Assembly (NCBI RefSeq): GCF_023740735.1
Contig: NZ_JAMRXH010000008.1
Location: 62,001 to 126,000, forward strand
DNA: 64,000 nt
Origin: Nocardia sp. CDC159
GTDB lineage: Bacteria > Actinomycetota > Actinomycetes > Mycobacteriales > Mycobacteriaceae
Direction of reading: 5' to 3'
Shown here piece after piece: positions 18,034-27,078 of the stretch. Position numbers and translations under genes: made by a program. The notes below the pieces were generated by a model. That model searched no databases. It was not told the DNA's origin and worked only from the letters and a program-made list of their open reading frames with translations. The first letter of the stretch is position 1; each line of letters starts with the position of its first letter.

Positions 18034-18692
18034 CGCACCGCCTGGTAGCTGCGTTCGACCGCGTCGGGGCGGCGCAGATACAGCGGTTCGAGCGGCGCGG
18101 GGGCGATCCCCGCCCGCAGGTCGGCGGCCGCGCAGGCGACCAGGCCCGCCGGGGAGGGCGTCTCCACCGGCAGCACGGGCAGATCGAAAAGATCGACGTG
18201 CGAGGCGGATCCGGCGATCACCGTGGCCTCACCGGCATCCAGGTCGTTCGGCTTGCACACACCGGGACCGTCGATACGGCCGGTGCCGCGGTAGCGGGCC
18301 CAGTACACCTCGCGGCGGCGGGCATCGGTGACTACCAGCAGTTCGGCCGAATCGTCCGCGATCTCACGCCAGGCGTCGGCGGCGATGGCGTCCAGGCTGC
18401 ACACCCCGTGCACGGGCAGGCCCAGCGCGTCACCGAAGGCGGCCGCGGTGGCCATCCCGACCCGCAGTCCGGTGAAAGGGCCGGGCCCGATGCCGACGAC
18501 GACCGCATCGAGGTCGGTCCGGGAGCGTCCGGCGGTCTCCAGGCAGGCGAGGACCTGCGGGGTGAGGACCTCGTTGTGCGCGCGCGCATCCACGGTCACC
18601 CGGGAGGCGAGAGTGTGGCGGGCGCCCTGCTCCAGTTCCACCAATCCTGCTGTAACGGCAGGTGTCGCGGTGTCGATGGCGAGTACAAGCAT
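18030..18692 (-). CDS. tsaB: tRNA threonylcarbamoyladenosine biosynthesis protein TsaB
   Basis: 220 residues of the ASKHA fold without catalytic metal ligands; it scaffolds TsaD and TsaE for t6A synthesis. Characteristic segments are MLVLAIDTATPAVTAGL at the start, ARAHNEVLTPQV, and the G-P-G-P-F-T-G-L-R loop at VVVGIGPGPFTGLRVG. It overlaps rimI by four bases and follows tsaE after 109 bases. Confidence 0.94.
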   Translation of the reverse strand: MLVLAIDTATPAVTAGLVELEQGARHTLASRVTVDARAHNEVLTPQVLACLETAGRSRTDLDAVVVGIGPGPFTGLRVGMATAAAFGDALGLPVHGVCSLDAIAADAWREIADDSAELLVVTDARRREVYWARYRGTGRIDGPGVCKPNDLDAGEATVIAGSASHVDLFDLPVLPVETPSPAGLVACAAADLRAGIAPAPLEPLYLRRPDAVERSYQAVR

Positions 18693-18801
18693 GATTGTCC
18701 TTACGATACCGGCTGGTCACCTACCCGACGGCAGCGCCGTCACCCGGAGCGAATGCGCAGGGCCTTCGGCGATTTCCACCCCTTCGGCCCCGTGTCGGGC
18801 A

Positions 18802-19251
18802 TCACATCGGCTGGGCGATCCATTCCCAGGTGGCCGTGCGGATATCGGAGTCCGGCTCGCGCCGGAGCCGGACCAGCAGGTGGCGGTCGGTGAGATGTTC
18901 GACCACGCCGTGGCCCCATTCGACCACGACCACGGACTCGTCGAGATCGGTGTCCAGATCGAGGGCGTCGAGTTCGTCGAGATTGCCGCCGAGGCGGTAG
19001 GCGTCGACGTGGACCATGCCGACCGCGCCGGGTTGGGTGCCAGCGCGGTGCTGCCGGGCGATGATGAAGGTCGGGGAGCTGACCCGGCCCTGCACGCCGA
19101 GCCCGGCGGCGATGCCACGGGTCAGGGCGGTCTTGCCCGCGCCCAGGGGGCCGTCGAGAACCACCAGATCACCGGCCCGCAGTTCGGCGGCCAGCTCGCG
19201 GCCCAGGGCCTCGGTGTCCTCGACCGTGGGCAACAGTCGTTGCTCAGCCAT
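18802..19251 (-). CDS. tsaE: tRNA threonylcarbamoyladenosine biosynthesis ATPase TsaE
   Basis: 149-residue P-loop ATPase needed for turnover of the TsaB-TsaD complex. The Walker A motif is GPLGAGKTALTRG, followed by VSSPTFIIARQH, the HVDAYRLGG motif and the Walker B-like VVVVEWGHGV. The ATG at 19251 overlaps the hydrolase stop by eight bases (ATGGCTGA), indicating coupling. Next gene in the operon is tsaB. Confidence 0.94.
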   Translation of the reverse strand: MAEQRLLPTVEDTEALGRELAAELRAGDLVVLDGPLGAGKTALTRGIAAGLGVQGRVSSPTFIIARQHRAGTQPGAVGMVHVDAYRLGGNLDELDALDLDTDLDESVVVVEWGHGVVEHLTDRHLLVRLRREPDSDIRTATWEWIAQPM

Positions 19252-20344
19252 GCAGGGCCTTTCGTCGGGTGCGGCCGAGGGCGCCGCTGCGGAGCAGCAG
19301 GCGATCCAGCGCGGCGTTGACCAGCTCCGGATATTGCAGATGCACCATGTGCGCGGCGTCGGTGACGCGAACCAGATCGGCCTCGGGCAGCTGCCGGGCC
19401 AGGGCCAGGGAGTTGCGGAACGGGATCACCAGATCGTGCACACCGCCGAGCACCAGCGCGGGCAGCGGTTCGAGGGTGGGCAGCGCGGCCGATTCGTCGT
19501 GCAGCTGCAGGGCTTTTAGGAATTTCACGATCGTCGCCACCGGCGTCCGATCGATCATCGCGGTGGTGAACCGGGACAGGGTCGGGCTCACGTCGCCGTG
19601 GAAGGAGCTGACGTGCAGCAGCGGCGTGATGATGCCCCGTGCGGTGACCCGGCCCGCCTGCGCCAGCGCCGGCGAGGCGAGGACGGCCGCGCGGAAACCG
19701 TCGAGTGCCGGGTTGCGCAGCAGCTGTGCGACTCCGGTGGAGGCGACCTCGGCGGCGGCGGTCGACAGCAGCGCCACCCCGCGCACCCGCTCGGCGAACA
19801 GCGTCGGGAACTGAGCCGCCGCGGCCAGAATCGCCATGCCGCCCATCGAATGTCCGACCAGCACCAACGGCCCGCTCGGCGCGCATTCACGCACCACCGC
19901 CGCCAGATCCCGGCCCAGCTGTGGGACGGTGCAGCTGTCGGTGCTCGGCATACCCGATCGGCCGTGGCCGCGCTGATCGAAGAACAGCATCCGGACCTTG
20001 CCGCCCCATAGCTTCTCCAGATCGCGGCGCTGGAAATGCCACGACTCCATGCTGTTACAGAACCCGTGCACGAAAACCATTGTGGCGGCGGCCTTTTCCC
20101 CGGAGCACTCGCGAACAGCCAGCGTCACACCGTCGTCGGCGACGACCGTATGCGCGCGGTCGCGGTCGAGCAGGGTGAAATCCTCCTCGCGCAGCTCGTC
20201 CCGGCGCGCCGGCCAGCGCACGGCCGCGCCCAACCGGCGCAGCGCGTGGGCACCGGCCATGGTGCCCAGCAGTCCGGCGGTGGCCAGGCCGCCGCGCCGG
20301 ACAGTGGTTCGAAAAGCTTGCGCGCGTTCGGTTTTCATTCTCAT
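19244..20344 (-). CDS. alpha/beta hydrolase within the t6A operon
   Basis: 366 residues. An N-terminal hydrophobic/basic leader (MRMKTERAQAFRTTVRRGGL, then an Ala/Gly-rich helix) suggests membrane attachment. The hydrolase domain has FVHGFCNSMESW, FFDQRGHGRSG, the nucleophile elbow VGHSMGGM and the catalytic histidine in DAAHMVHLQYPE, so the triad looks complete. The ATG at 20344 overlaps the alr stop by four bases. The substrate is unknown; lipase- or thioesterase-like activity is a guess. This gene sits between alr and tsaE in related actinobacteria as well. Confidence 0.88.
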   Translation of the reverse strand: MRMKTERAQAFRTTVRRGGLATAGLLGTMAGAHALRRLGAAVRWPARRDELREEDFTLLDRDRAHTVVADDGVTLAVRECSGEKAAATMVFVHGFCNSMESWHFQRRDLEKLWGGKVRMLFFDQRGHGRSGMPSTDSCTVPQLGRDLAAVVRECAPSGPLVLVGHSMGGMAILAAAAQFPTLFAERVRGVALLSTAAAEVASTGVAQLLRNPALDGFRAAVLASPALAQAGRVTARGIITPLLHVSSFHGDVSPTLSRFTTAMIDRTPVATIVKFLKALQLHDESAALPTLEPLPALVLGGVHDLVIPFRNSLALARQLPEADLVRVTDAAHMVHLQYPELVNAALDRLLLRSGALGRTRRKALHG

Positions 20345-21498
20345 CCCGCTTGCTCCGGATCGTTCGCATAGCGTCGCACGACCCGGCCGCGCGGCATACA
20401 GACGATCTCGTAATTGATCGTGCCGAGCAGGTCGGCCCACTGCTGCGGATGCGGGCCGTCGGGGCCGAACAGTACGGCCGTATCCCCCTGCCGTACATCC
20501 TCCGGATTGTCGCCGAGGTCGATCACCAGCTGGTCCATCGAGATCGTGCCGACGCTCGGATAGTCGTGCTCGCCGATGCGCACCGCGATGCGACCGGTCA
20601 GCGTGCGGGGCACGCCGTCGGCGTATCCGGCCGGGATCAGGGCGACGGTGGTGTCGCGCGGGGCAATCCAGCGGTGTCCGTAGGAGACGCCCTCCCCCGC
20701 GGCGATCCGCTTCACCAGGGCCACCCGGGCGCGGAAGGTCATGGCCGGGCGCAGACCGAAGTCGGAGAGCTGAGGCAGGGGCGACAGCCCGTACACGGCG
20801 ATGCCGGGGCGGACCATATCGAAGGCGAGGTCCGGGCGGGTCAGTGTCGCGGGGGAATTGGCCAGATGCACCAGTTCGGGTTGCAGGCGGTACTGCTTGG
20901 CGGTGGCGATGGCGTCGAGGAAGCGGTCGCGCTGCATGTCGATGGACGGATGTCCGGGCTCGTCGGCGCAGGCGAGGTGGGAGAACATCGCGCGGAATCG
21001 CACCGCCCCGTCGGCGACCAGTTGCCGGAGCAGGGCCAGCACCTCGGGGTATTCGGTGGGCGATATGCCGTTGCGGTTCATGCCGGTGTCGACCTTGAGG
21101 GTCACCGTGGCGGTCCGGCCGAGGGTGCGGGCGGCCTGTTCGACCGTCCGCAGTTGGGCGACGGAGGAGATGCCCAGCTCGATATCGGCGGCCACCGCGG
21201 CGGCGTAATCGCTGGCGCAGGTGTTGAGCCAGCTGAGAATAGGTGCGTCGATGCCCGCCGCGCGCAGTGCCAGCGCCTCGTCGATGGTGGTGACGCCCAG
21301 TTCGCTGGCGCCCGCGGCCAGCGCCGTCCGGCCGACCTGCACGGCGCCGTGGTTGTAGCCGTCGGCCTTCACCACCGCCATCACCGCGGCCTCACCGGCG
21401 TACTGGCGCAGAATTCGCACGTTGTGTGCGATGGCGTTCAGATCGACGACGGTTTCCACCTGCGGATCGGCACTACTCACGGTTACCGATCCTGCCAC
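20341..21498 (-). CDS. alr: Alanine racemase
   Basis: 385 residues. PLP-dependent enzyme making D-alanine for peptidoglycan. The PLP lysine is Lys44 (AVVKADGYNHG). The catalytic tyrosine region is GVSYGHRWIAP, and the C-terminal beta domain carries VGTISMDQLVIDLGD. It is the first gene of the overlapping operon that continues into the hydrolase and t6A genes, and it lies 116 bases after nnr on the same strand. Confidence 0.96.
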   Translation of the reverse strand: MAGSVTVSSADPQVETVVDLNAIAHNVRILRQYAGEAAVMAVVKADGYNHGAVQVGRTALAAGASELGVTTIDEALALRAAGIDAPILSWLNTCASDYAAAVAADIELGISSVAQLRTVEQAARTLGRTATVTLKVDTGMNRNGISPTEYPEVLALLRQLVADGAVRFRAMFSHLACADEPGHPSIDMQRDRFLDAIATAKQYRLQPELVHLANSPATLTRPDLAFDMVRPGIAVYGLSPLPQLSDFGLRPAMTFRARVALVKRIAAGEGVSYGHRWIAPRDTTVALIPAGYADGVPRTLTGRIAVRIGEHDYPSVGTISMDQLVIDLGDNPEDVRQGDTAVLFGPDGPHPQQWADLLGTINYEIVCMPRGRVVRRYANDPEQAG

Positions 21499-21614
21499 CT
21501 GTCTCAGGTGGGGAGGTACGGGCGTGGCCGAGAAAGTACTTGCTTGGAGTGAACTCCAGGTCGCTAGCGTTGCCGTAAGGATCGACTCTCCGCCCAGCGC
21601 GCCCGGCAGCAGGG

Positions 21615-23057
21615 TCAGTTGGGTTCGCTCAGGGCCCTGAGGGTTTGGATGGCCGGGCGGATGTGGTGGAGCAGGGGGACGGCCGAGATCGGGGCGCCGG
21701 GGCCGGGGTGGGCGTGGGCCGCGAGGTTGGCGGCCAGGGCGTGGACTCGGGCGGCGGCGGCCGCGGACCAGGACGGGTCGCGGCCCGCGGCGAGGAGGGC
21801 GCCGATGATGCCGGACAGGACGTCGCCCGCACCGGCGGTGGCGGCCCAGGAGCCGCCCGCCTCGTTGATCAGGACGGGTCCGTCCGGGGCGGCGATCAGG
21901 GTGGCGCGACCCTTGAGCAGGACGGTGACCCGCCAGCCCGCAGCGAGGCGGCGTACCGCCGCTACTCGATCGGGACCGGGCTCGGCGCCGGTGAGGCGGG
22001 CGAATTCACCGGCGTGCGGGGTGAGGATGGTGGGCGCGGCGCGGTCGGTGACCAGGGCCGGCTCGGCGGCCAGCAGGGTCAGGCCGTCGGCGTCGATCAC
22101 CACCGGCAGGTCGGTGGACAGAATCTCCGAAAGCCGGTCGCGGGCGGCGTCGTCGGTCCCCGCGCCCGGGCCGAAGACCCAGGCCTGCACCCGTCCGGTC
22201 TTGGAAACCGACTGAGCCGCAATGATTTCCGGGAAGTGCGCCAGCACCTCGTCGGCGCCGGCACCGGCGTAACGGACCATGCCCGAGGTCGCGGCCACCG
22301 CACCGCCTGTACACAGCACCGCCGCGCCCGGGTAGGTCGCACTGCCCGCGCAGATGCCGGTGACGCCCTGGGTGTACTTGTCGTCGTGCGGGCCGGGAAT
22401 CGGCCACTGCCGCCCGATCGAAGCCGGTTCCAGCGCAGCGAGATTCGGTTCGGGCAGTCGTAAACCGATGGGTACCAATTCGATTCGACCGCACCAGGGC
22501 GCGGCCAGCGCGTGCACCGGCTTGTAGGCGCCGAAGGCCACGGTCACATCGGCGCGCACGGCGGGCCCGTCCACCGCACCGGTATCGGGATCGACGCCGC
22601 TGGGTAGATCCGCGGAGACGATCGGAACCCGCACGCCCGCAACGAGTTCGGCCGCGCGCGGCCGCAGCGGCCCCCGCCCCGAAATGCCGACGATCCCGTC
22701 GATCACCAGATCCGGCGCACCGAGATCCGCACGCACCCGCCCGCCGGTGCGCCGCAGCGCCGCCAGTCCGGCCCGATGGGCTCGCTCGGGCGACAGCAGC
22801 ACCGCCGACACCGCGACCCCGCGCCGACGCAGCATCGAACCGGCCCACAGCGCGTCCCCACCGTTGTCCCCCGACCCGACCAGCAGCGTCACCGACCGCC
22901 CGGCCACCCCACCGGTCCGCTCCCGCAGTTCCCTCGCCACCACATCGGCCAGCCCATGAGCGGCCCGCCGCATCGGCACCCCCGCCGCCACCCGCTCGAA
23001 CAGCTCCGCCTCCGCCGCCCGCACCTCGTCGGCGGTGAAATACCCGAGCACAGCCAT
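21615..23057 (-). CDS. nnr: Bifunctional NAD(P)HX epimerase/dehydratase
   Basis: Repairs hydrated NADH and NADPH. About 480 residues from the ATG at 23057 (GGAGGAGG immediately upstream; a GTG at 23072 is possible). The N-terminal YjeF/NnrE domain starts GYFTADEVRAAE and contains LLVGSGDNGGDALW and DLPSGVDPDTG. The C-terminal ribokinase-like NnrD domain contains PHAGEFARLTG, LLKGRATLI, and the ATP/ADP-dependent signature AGAGDVLSGIIGALLA. It matches the Rv3433c type fusion and position relative to alr. Confidence 0.94.
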   Translation of the reverse strand: MAVLGYFTADEVRAAEAELFERVAAGVPMRRAAHGLADVVARELRERTGGVAGRSVTLLVGSGDNGGDALWAGSMLRRRGVAVSAVLLSPERAHRAGLAALRRTGGRVRADLGAPDLVIDGIVGISGRGPLRPRAAELVAGVRVPIVSADLPSGVDPDTGAVDGPAVRADVTVAFGAYKPVHALAAPWCGRIELVPIGLRLPEPNLAALEPASIGRQWPIPGPHDDKYTQGVTGICAGSATYPGAAVLCTGGAVAATSGMVRYAGAGADEVLAHFPEIIAAQSVSKTGRVQAWVFGPGAGTDDAARDRLSEILSTDLPVVIDADGLTLLAAEPALVTDRAAPTILTPHAGEFARLTGAEPGPDRVAAVRRLAAGWRVTVLLKGRATLIAAPDGPVLINEAGGSWAATAGAGDVLSGIIGALLAAGRDPSWSAAAAARVHALAANLAAHAHPGPGAPISAVPLLHHIRPAIQTLRALSEPN

Positions 23058-23189
23058 CGCCTCCTCCACCACGACGCATCCGCCTCGCAGACTACCGCCG
23101 GATGTCCCCTTCTCCCGGCACCCGGGTGTGTCGGGGCACCAGGATCGGAGAGATTGCCGACCGGTCCGAAACCAGGAGAGATCCGCTGG

Positions 23190-24011
23190 TCACCCCCACG
23201 GCCGACGCATCGGGACGGACCATTCACCGGCGGTCGATTCGCCCGTCTCCCAATGGGTTTCCAGCCGCGTGACCATCGCCTCGATCGCCTCGTCGAGTAT
23301 CCTGATCAGCCGCTGGGGCCCGGTGCCGACGGCCACCCGATCGTCGCCCTCGGCGATCACGTACCGTCCGTCGTCGGCGAGATCGCGCCAGCTGAACACC
23401 TGTTCGGCGATGCCGCGCTGGCCGAACTTCGACCGGCCTTGGCGCACCCTGATCCGGCCGGTGGTCGCGGCGGGCAACTCCAGAAAGCGTCTGCTGCGGG
23501 TCTCGGGGGTATCGCGCGAGTCGTCGAACAACTTGTAGGGGTCGATGCCACCGGGCTGCACGATCGGGATATTCGGCCGGCTGCCGGCCGCGACCTCCGG
23601 CAGCGCGGCCACCAGCGTCGCGGCCAGTTGCCGGGCCGGGCATTCGGCGATCGTGTAACCACCACTGTGCCACCGCGTTTCGCCCGGCAACTGGGTCACC
23701 ACATAGCCCGCCACGGCCGATCGTGCGGCGGAGATCCGGATGTGCTTGTCCGGATTCTCCACGTCCTGGTCACACCAGCCCTGCGCGGTCACGCACACAT
23801 CGGGGCGCCCCAGAGTTCCGATCGCCCAGACCACCTCCGTGGGCACCCGATCGCACAGCTGTTCCCAGATCCGGCGCTTCTCCCGCTCGTAGTCGTCCTG
23901 TCGGGAGAACCGACTGGTGTACAGCAGAGGAGAGGGAAACGGCAGATCCGAGTAGCGCTCCCACAGCACCACGAACTCCAGATCGGTGTACCGCCAGGTC
24001 GTGTTCGTCAT
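23190..24011 (-). CDS. EspG-family type VII secretion chaperone
   Basis: 273 residues, the usual EspG length. The start MTNTTWRYTDLEFVVLWERY matches the EspG opening strand (W-x-x-T-x-x-E-F). Further typical segments are SRFSRQDDYEREKRRI, the sheet-forming HSGGYTIAECPA and a C-terminal helical part (QRLIRILDEAIEAMV). EspG proteins bind the tips of PE/PPE-type dimers in the cytoplasm and hand them to the type VII secretion ATPase. The ATG overlaps the stop of the upstream 591-residue WxG protein by four bases, so that protein is its likely client. No PE, PPE, EccB-E or mycosin gene is adjacent. Confidence 0.82.
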   Translation of the reverse strand: MTNTTWRYTDLEFVVLWERYSDLPFPSPLLYTSRFSRQDDYEREKRRIWEQLCDRVPTEVVWAIGTLGRPDVCVTAQGWCDQDVENPDKHIRISAARSAVAGYVVTQLPGETRWHSGGYTIAECPARQLAATLVAALPEVAAGSRPNIPIVQPGGIDPYKLFDDSRDTPETRSRRFLELPAATTGRIRVRQGRSKFGQRGIAEQVFSWRDLADDGRYVIAEGDDRVAVGTGPQRLIRILDEAIEAMVTRLETHWETGESTAGEWSVPMRRPWG

Positions 24012-25783
24012 GAGCCGAGCACCGGCCGGACGGTTGTCGGTTCGAGCTCGGTCTCGTCGAGGAACGGCTCGTCGCGGACCTTCGCCCGATCGGCCTGCGA
24101 TTGCGCACGCAGCCCGGCGGCGGGCCCCCCGGCCATACCGGGAACCATCGGCACGCCAGCGCCCGGACCCCACGTGCTAGGCGCACCGAGCAGGCTCGCG
24201 CCGCCGGGAACCGACATCGTCGCGCGCGGAAAGAGTCTCGATTGCATCGTGGTGTCCGAGCTGAGCGGTGCGGGCCCGACACCGGAACCACCCCCGCGTC
24301 CACCCCCTCCGCCACCCGGCTTCGGATCGCCGGCGCCCGGACCGGATGCGGGCCCCTGCGCGCCGGCCATTTCGGCGGCTTTCGCCTGTATGGCGGCCTG
24401 GGCCAGCTGGCCCGCCGCTTGCACGCCCTGATTGATCGCATTGCCCAGTGGGCCGATCATGTTGCTGAGCAGGGACGCGGGATCGGGGCGGTTGGTCGGC
24501 GCCTTCGGCGGTTGTACCGCACGGTCTTTCGCAGCGGGCGGGTCCGACGGTCGGGTCTTCGAGGGATCGGACACCCTGCTGTGGCCACCGGATCTCGGAT
24601 CGGTCTTCGACTTGCCGTGTTCCGAGCCCGACTTCGAACCGGATTCCTTCTTGCCGGAGCCGCTGCCGCCGGATTCCCCGCCTCCGGACTTACCCGCGCC
24701 GGAGCCGCCGCCGGCCGAGCCTTCCTCACCCTTGCCCTTGCCCTTGCTTTCCTCCTCGCCGGAGCCCTTCCCCTCGCCACCATCGTCGTTGCGGTTCTCC
24801 TCACCGCCTCCGCCGTGCTCGTTCTTGCCGCCGCGGTCGCCGTCGGACTTGTTGTCCACGGTCATCTTCTCGTCGGACAGCACACCTTCGGGTTTGGGCC
24901 ACACCGGAAATGCCGCGTCGGAAGCGGGGTAGTTGTTCTCGTAATTGCTCTGATAGATCTCGCGATACTTCTTCAGCTCCGCATCCGCCTCGGCCTGATC
25001 GGTCGGAGGTGTCGCGGGCATCGCCGACAATCCGGCCTTCGTGCTGTCCAGCCAGCCGCCGGTGTACTCGGCGTTCTGAACCAGGGTGTTCATCCGGTCG
25101 GCGAGATTGCCGACGGCGGATTGGTATCGCTGCGCCGTCTCCTTGATCGCCTTCGGCCCCACGCCCCACCACTGCTGCGCGGTCACGCCGCTCACCTTGT
25201 CGACGAGTGTCCGCGCCGACGTCACGATCTGCTCACGGGCGAACTTCCAGGTGTTTGCGGCCGAACGCACCGAACTGGCATCGATGTTCTGACCGAGGCT
25301 GTACAGCGTGCCCCATCCGAGGCTGTCGGCGGGTTCCGGGGATGTGCCGCCCGGATCCATTCCCGCACCGTCCGCGGGAACCTGCGGTTTACCGCTGCCG
25401 GACGAATTGGCGCTGCTCACGGTCGGCGGATCGAGCTTCCGGTTCGGATCCGGCACGAACTCGATCTTCTCGAGGCGTTCGAACCAGCTCTTGGACTCCT
25501 GATCGGCCTGTATGTACATCTTCCCCGCATCGATGATCTTGGTACCGAGGTCGGTGACAAGCTCGATGTGTTCATCCAATATCGCGGAGAGCTGCTGGTT
25601 TTTGGTGTTGAATCGCTCCTCGAGCGAATTCCCCGACGCCAGGCCTCCGAACTTCTCGACCTTGACGGCATCGATCAGTCGCTGCACGGCGCCGAGCTGA
25701 TCGACCATCTCCGCACACGCCTGAGCACACGACTCCGCGGCCCCCGGTTCCAGCTTGACGATGCCCGTCTGGTTGTCGCCCAC
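24008..25783 (-). CDS. Large WxG-containing putative type VII secretion substrate
   Basis: 591 residues. The N-terminal 1-105 are an EspC/WXG100-like helical domain (SCAQACAEMVDQLGAVQRLI, then ILDEHIELVTDLGTKIID). After a short linker a second helical domain (about 155-260) contains a Trp-Trp-Gly at 205-207 between helices, as in WXG/PPE proteins. Residues about 310-420 are a highly charged Gly/Lys/Glu/Ser stretch. A small hydrophobic helical part follows (SNMIGPLGNAINQGVQAAG), then a Gly/Pro-rich tail. No signal peptide is present. Its 3' end overlaps the EspG-like gene by four bases. It is inferred to be exported by a type VII system; what the low-complexity half does is unknown. Confidence 0.75.
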   Translation of the reverse strand: MGDNQTGIVKLEPGAAESCAQACAEMVDQLGAVQRLIDAVKVEKFGGLASGNSLEERFNTKNQQLSAILDEHIELVTDLGTKIIDAGKMYIQADQESKSWFERLEKIEFVPDPNRKLDPPTVSSANSSGSGKPQVPADGAGMDPGGTSPEPADSLGWGTLYSLGQNIDASSVRSAANTWKFAREQIVTSARTLVDKVSGVTAQQWWGVGPKAIKETAQRYQSAVGNLADRMNTLVQNAEYTGGWLDSTKAGLSAMPATPPTDQAEADAELKKYREIYQSNYENNYPASDAAFPVWPKPEGVLSDEKMTVDNKSDGDRGGKNEHGGGGEENRNDDGGEGKGSGEEESKGKGKGEEGSAGGGSGAGKSGGGESGGSGSGKKESGSKSGSEHGKSKTDPRSGGHSRVSDPSKTRPSDPPAAKDRAVQPPKAPTNRPDPASLLSNMIGPLGNAINQGVQAAGQLAQAAIQAKAAEMAGAQGPASGPGAGDPKPGGGGGGRGGGSGVGPAPLSSDTTMQSRLFPRATMSVPGGASLLGAPSTWGPGAGVPMVPGMAGGPAAGLRAQSQADRAKVRDEPFLDETELEPTTVRPVLGS

Positions 25784-26045
25784 TGATCCTCCGATAATCG
25801 TCCCGGCATCGGTCCCGGCTGCTCGTGCGATCGGGGAAACCCCGGTGACACGCCAAGAATTAGACCGGACGGACGATCACGGATGGATCATCTCGAAATC
25901 GCTCCCGATCACCCGGGGATAATCTCGGCGCGACCCGCGCTGGTCGGTCGGCAGCACGTCGCCGGTCAGCGGAGGCCGCATGCGGACCGCCCCGCGATGG
26001 TGCTCGGGCGAACCGGTGGTTATCGGGACGGGATAGGGTGGGGTT

Positions 26046-26459
26046 ATGGGGCATGGGGTCGGCGTGCGGATCGGGGTTGCTTCGGTGCTGATCGCCGCGG
26101 CGGGGGTGATCGGTGGATGTGGTTCGGCGACAACCGCTTCCGGGCCATCGGTGACCACCGCGACGGCCACATCGGTCGAGGCGAGTCCGACCGTTGTGCA
26201 GCCCGCGACGGTGACCGTCGAGGTGAGCGATATGAAGTTCACTCCGGGGGTGTTGAGCATCCGGGTGGGGGACACTGTGACCTGGAAGTTCTCCGACAAG
26301 GTGCCGCATCAGGTGCAGGGGATCGGGGATGCGGCGATGGGGATCAACAGTCCCATCTTCACTAGGGGGGAGTGGAGTCACACCTTTACCGTGCCGGGTA
26401 ATTACCGGTATCTGTGCCCGTTGCATCCGGAGATGCGCGGCTCGATCACCGTGCGGTAG
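26046..26459 (+). CDS. Cupredoxin-domain lipoprotein
   Basis: 137 residues. Lipoprotein signal with lipobox VIGGC (Cys25), then a Thr/Ala-rich linker, then a plastocyanin/azurin-like beta-sandwich: MKFTPGVLSIRVGDTVTW, the first copper histidine in VPHQV, and the C-terminal copper loop YLCPLHPEMRG supplying Cys, His and Met. This arrangement is a type 1 copper site, so the protein may carry electrons or bind copper outside the membrane. It ends five bases before the convergent marR gene; no functional link is evident. Confidence 0.87.
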   Translation: MGHGVGVRIGVASVLIAAAGVIGGCGSATTASGPSVTTATATSVEASPTVVQPATVTVEVSDMKFTPGVLSIRVGDTVTWKFSDKVPHQVQGIGDAAMGINSPIFTRGEWSHTFTVPGNYRYLCPLHPEMRGSITVR

Positions 26460-26463
26460 CAGC

Positions 26464-26943
26464 TCAGGCGGGTGAGTGCGCCTTGCGGGCGGATGCGGTG
26501 TTCAGTGCCTCGACGGCCGAAACCAGGGGGGCCAGTTCGGGATCGGCGGCGGCTTGACGCAGTTCGGCTGCCAGGGCCTCGTCATGAGTCGGGCGGGCCT
26601 GGTCGAGCAGGGCCAGGCCCGCGGGTGTGACGTCGGTGTAGATGCCGCGGCGATCGTCGGGGCACAGGTAGCGCTGCAGCAGGCCGCGATCCTCCAGGCG
26701 GGTGACCAGGCGGGTGGTGGCGCTCTGGCTCAGCGCGACCGACTCGGCGACCTGATTCATTCGTAGATGGCCGCCGGGCCCGTCGTGCTGCCGACTCAGC
26801 ACCACCAGCAGCGAGAATTCGCGCACGCTGAGGCCGTGACCGCTCTGTAGGGCGCGCTCGATGCGCGATTCGATCCGATCGTGCAGCACCGACAGGGCGT
26901 ACCAGCCGTCGGCGAGACCGGTGAGCGAGGCATCCGCGGTCAT
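26464..26943 (-). CDS. MarR-family transcriptional regulator
   Basis: 159 residues with the MarR winged helix-turn-helix: LSVREFSLLVVLSR, HLRMNQVAESVALSQSATTRLVTRLEDRGLL with the wing PDDRRGIYTDVTPAGLALLD. It is divergent from an MFS exporter at 27079 across a 135-bp region rich in inverted and direct repeats, the usual layout for a ligand-responsive repressor of a drug efflux gene. The effector is not predictable from sequence. Confidence 0.92.
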   Translation of the reverse strand: MTADASLTGLADGWYALSVLHDRIESRIERALQSGHGLSVREFSLLVVLSRQHDGPGGHLRMNQVAESVALSQSATTRLVTRLEDRGLLQRYLCPDDRRGIYTDVTPAGLALLDQARPTHDEALAAELRQAAADPELAPLVSAVEALNTASARKAHSPA

Positions 26944-27002
26944 CTGTTCCTCCTGCGTGGGGTGCGACCTCCAGAATACCTAGCTTACGAAATAGCGCGC
27001 GC

Positions 27003-27055
27003 TTGCAACTATAGAGCGCATGCAATTATTGTTGGCGCTCGTAATACTCGTACGC
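27003..27055. promoter_or_regulatory. Probable MarR operator/promoter of the MFS gene
   Basis: Within the marR-MFS gap: TTGCA (27003) pairs with TGCAA (27021-27025); GAGCGC (27014-27019) pairs with GCGCTC (27035-27040); and CTCGTA occurs twice in direct orientation at 27038-27052, framed by GCG and CGC. The clustering of dyads in an AT-enriched stretch directly upstream of the MFS start suggests the repressor binding region. Confidence 0.45.
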
Positions 27056-27078
27056 AATGCTATGTGGAGGCTTCATCC

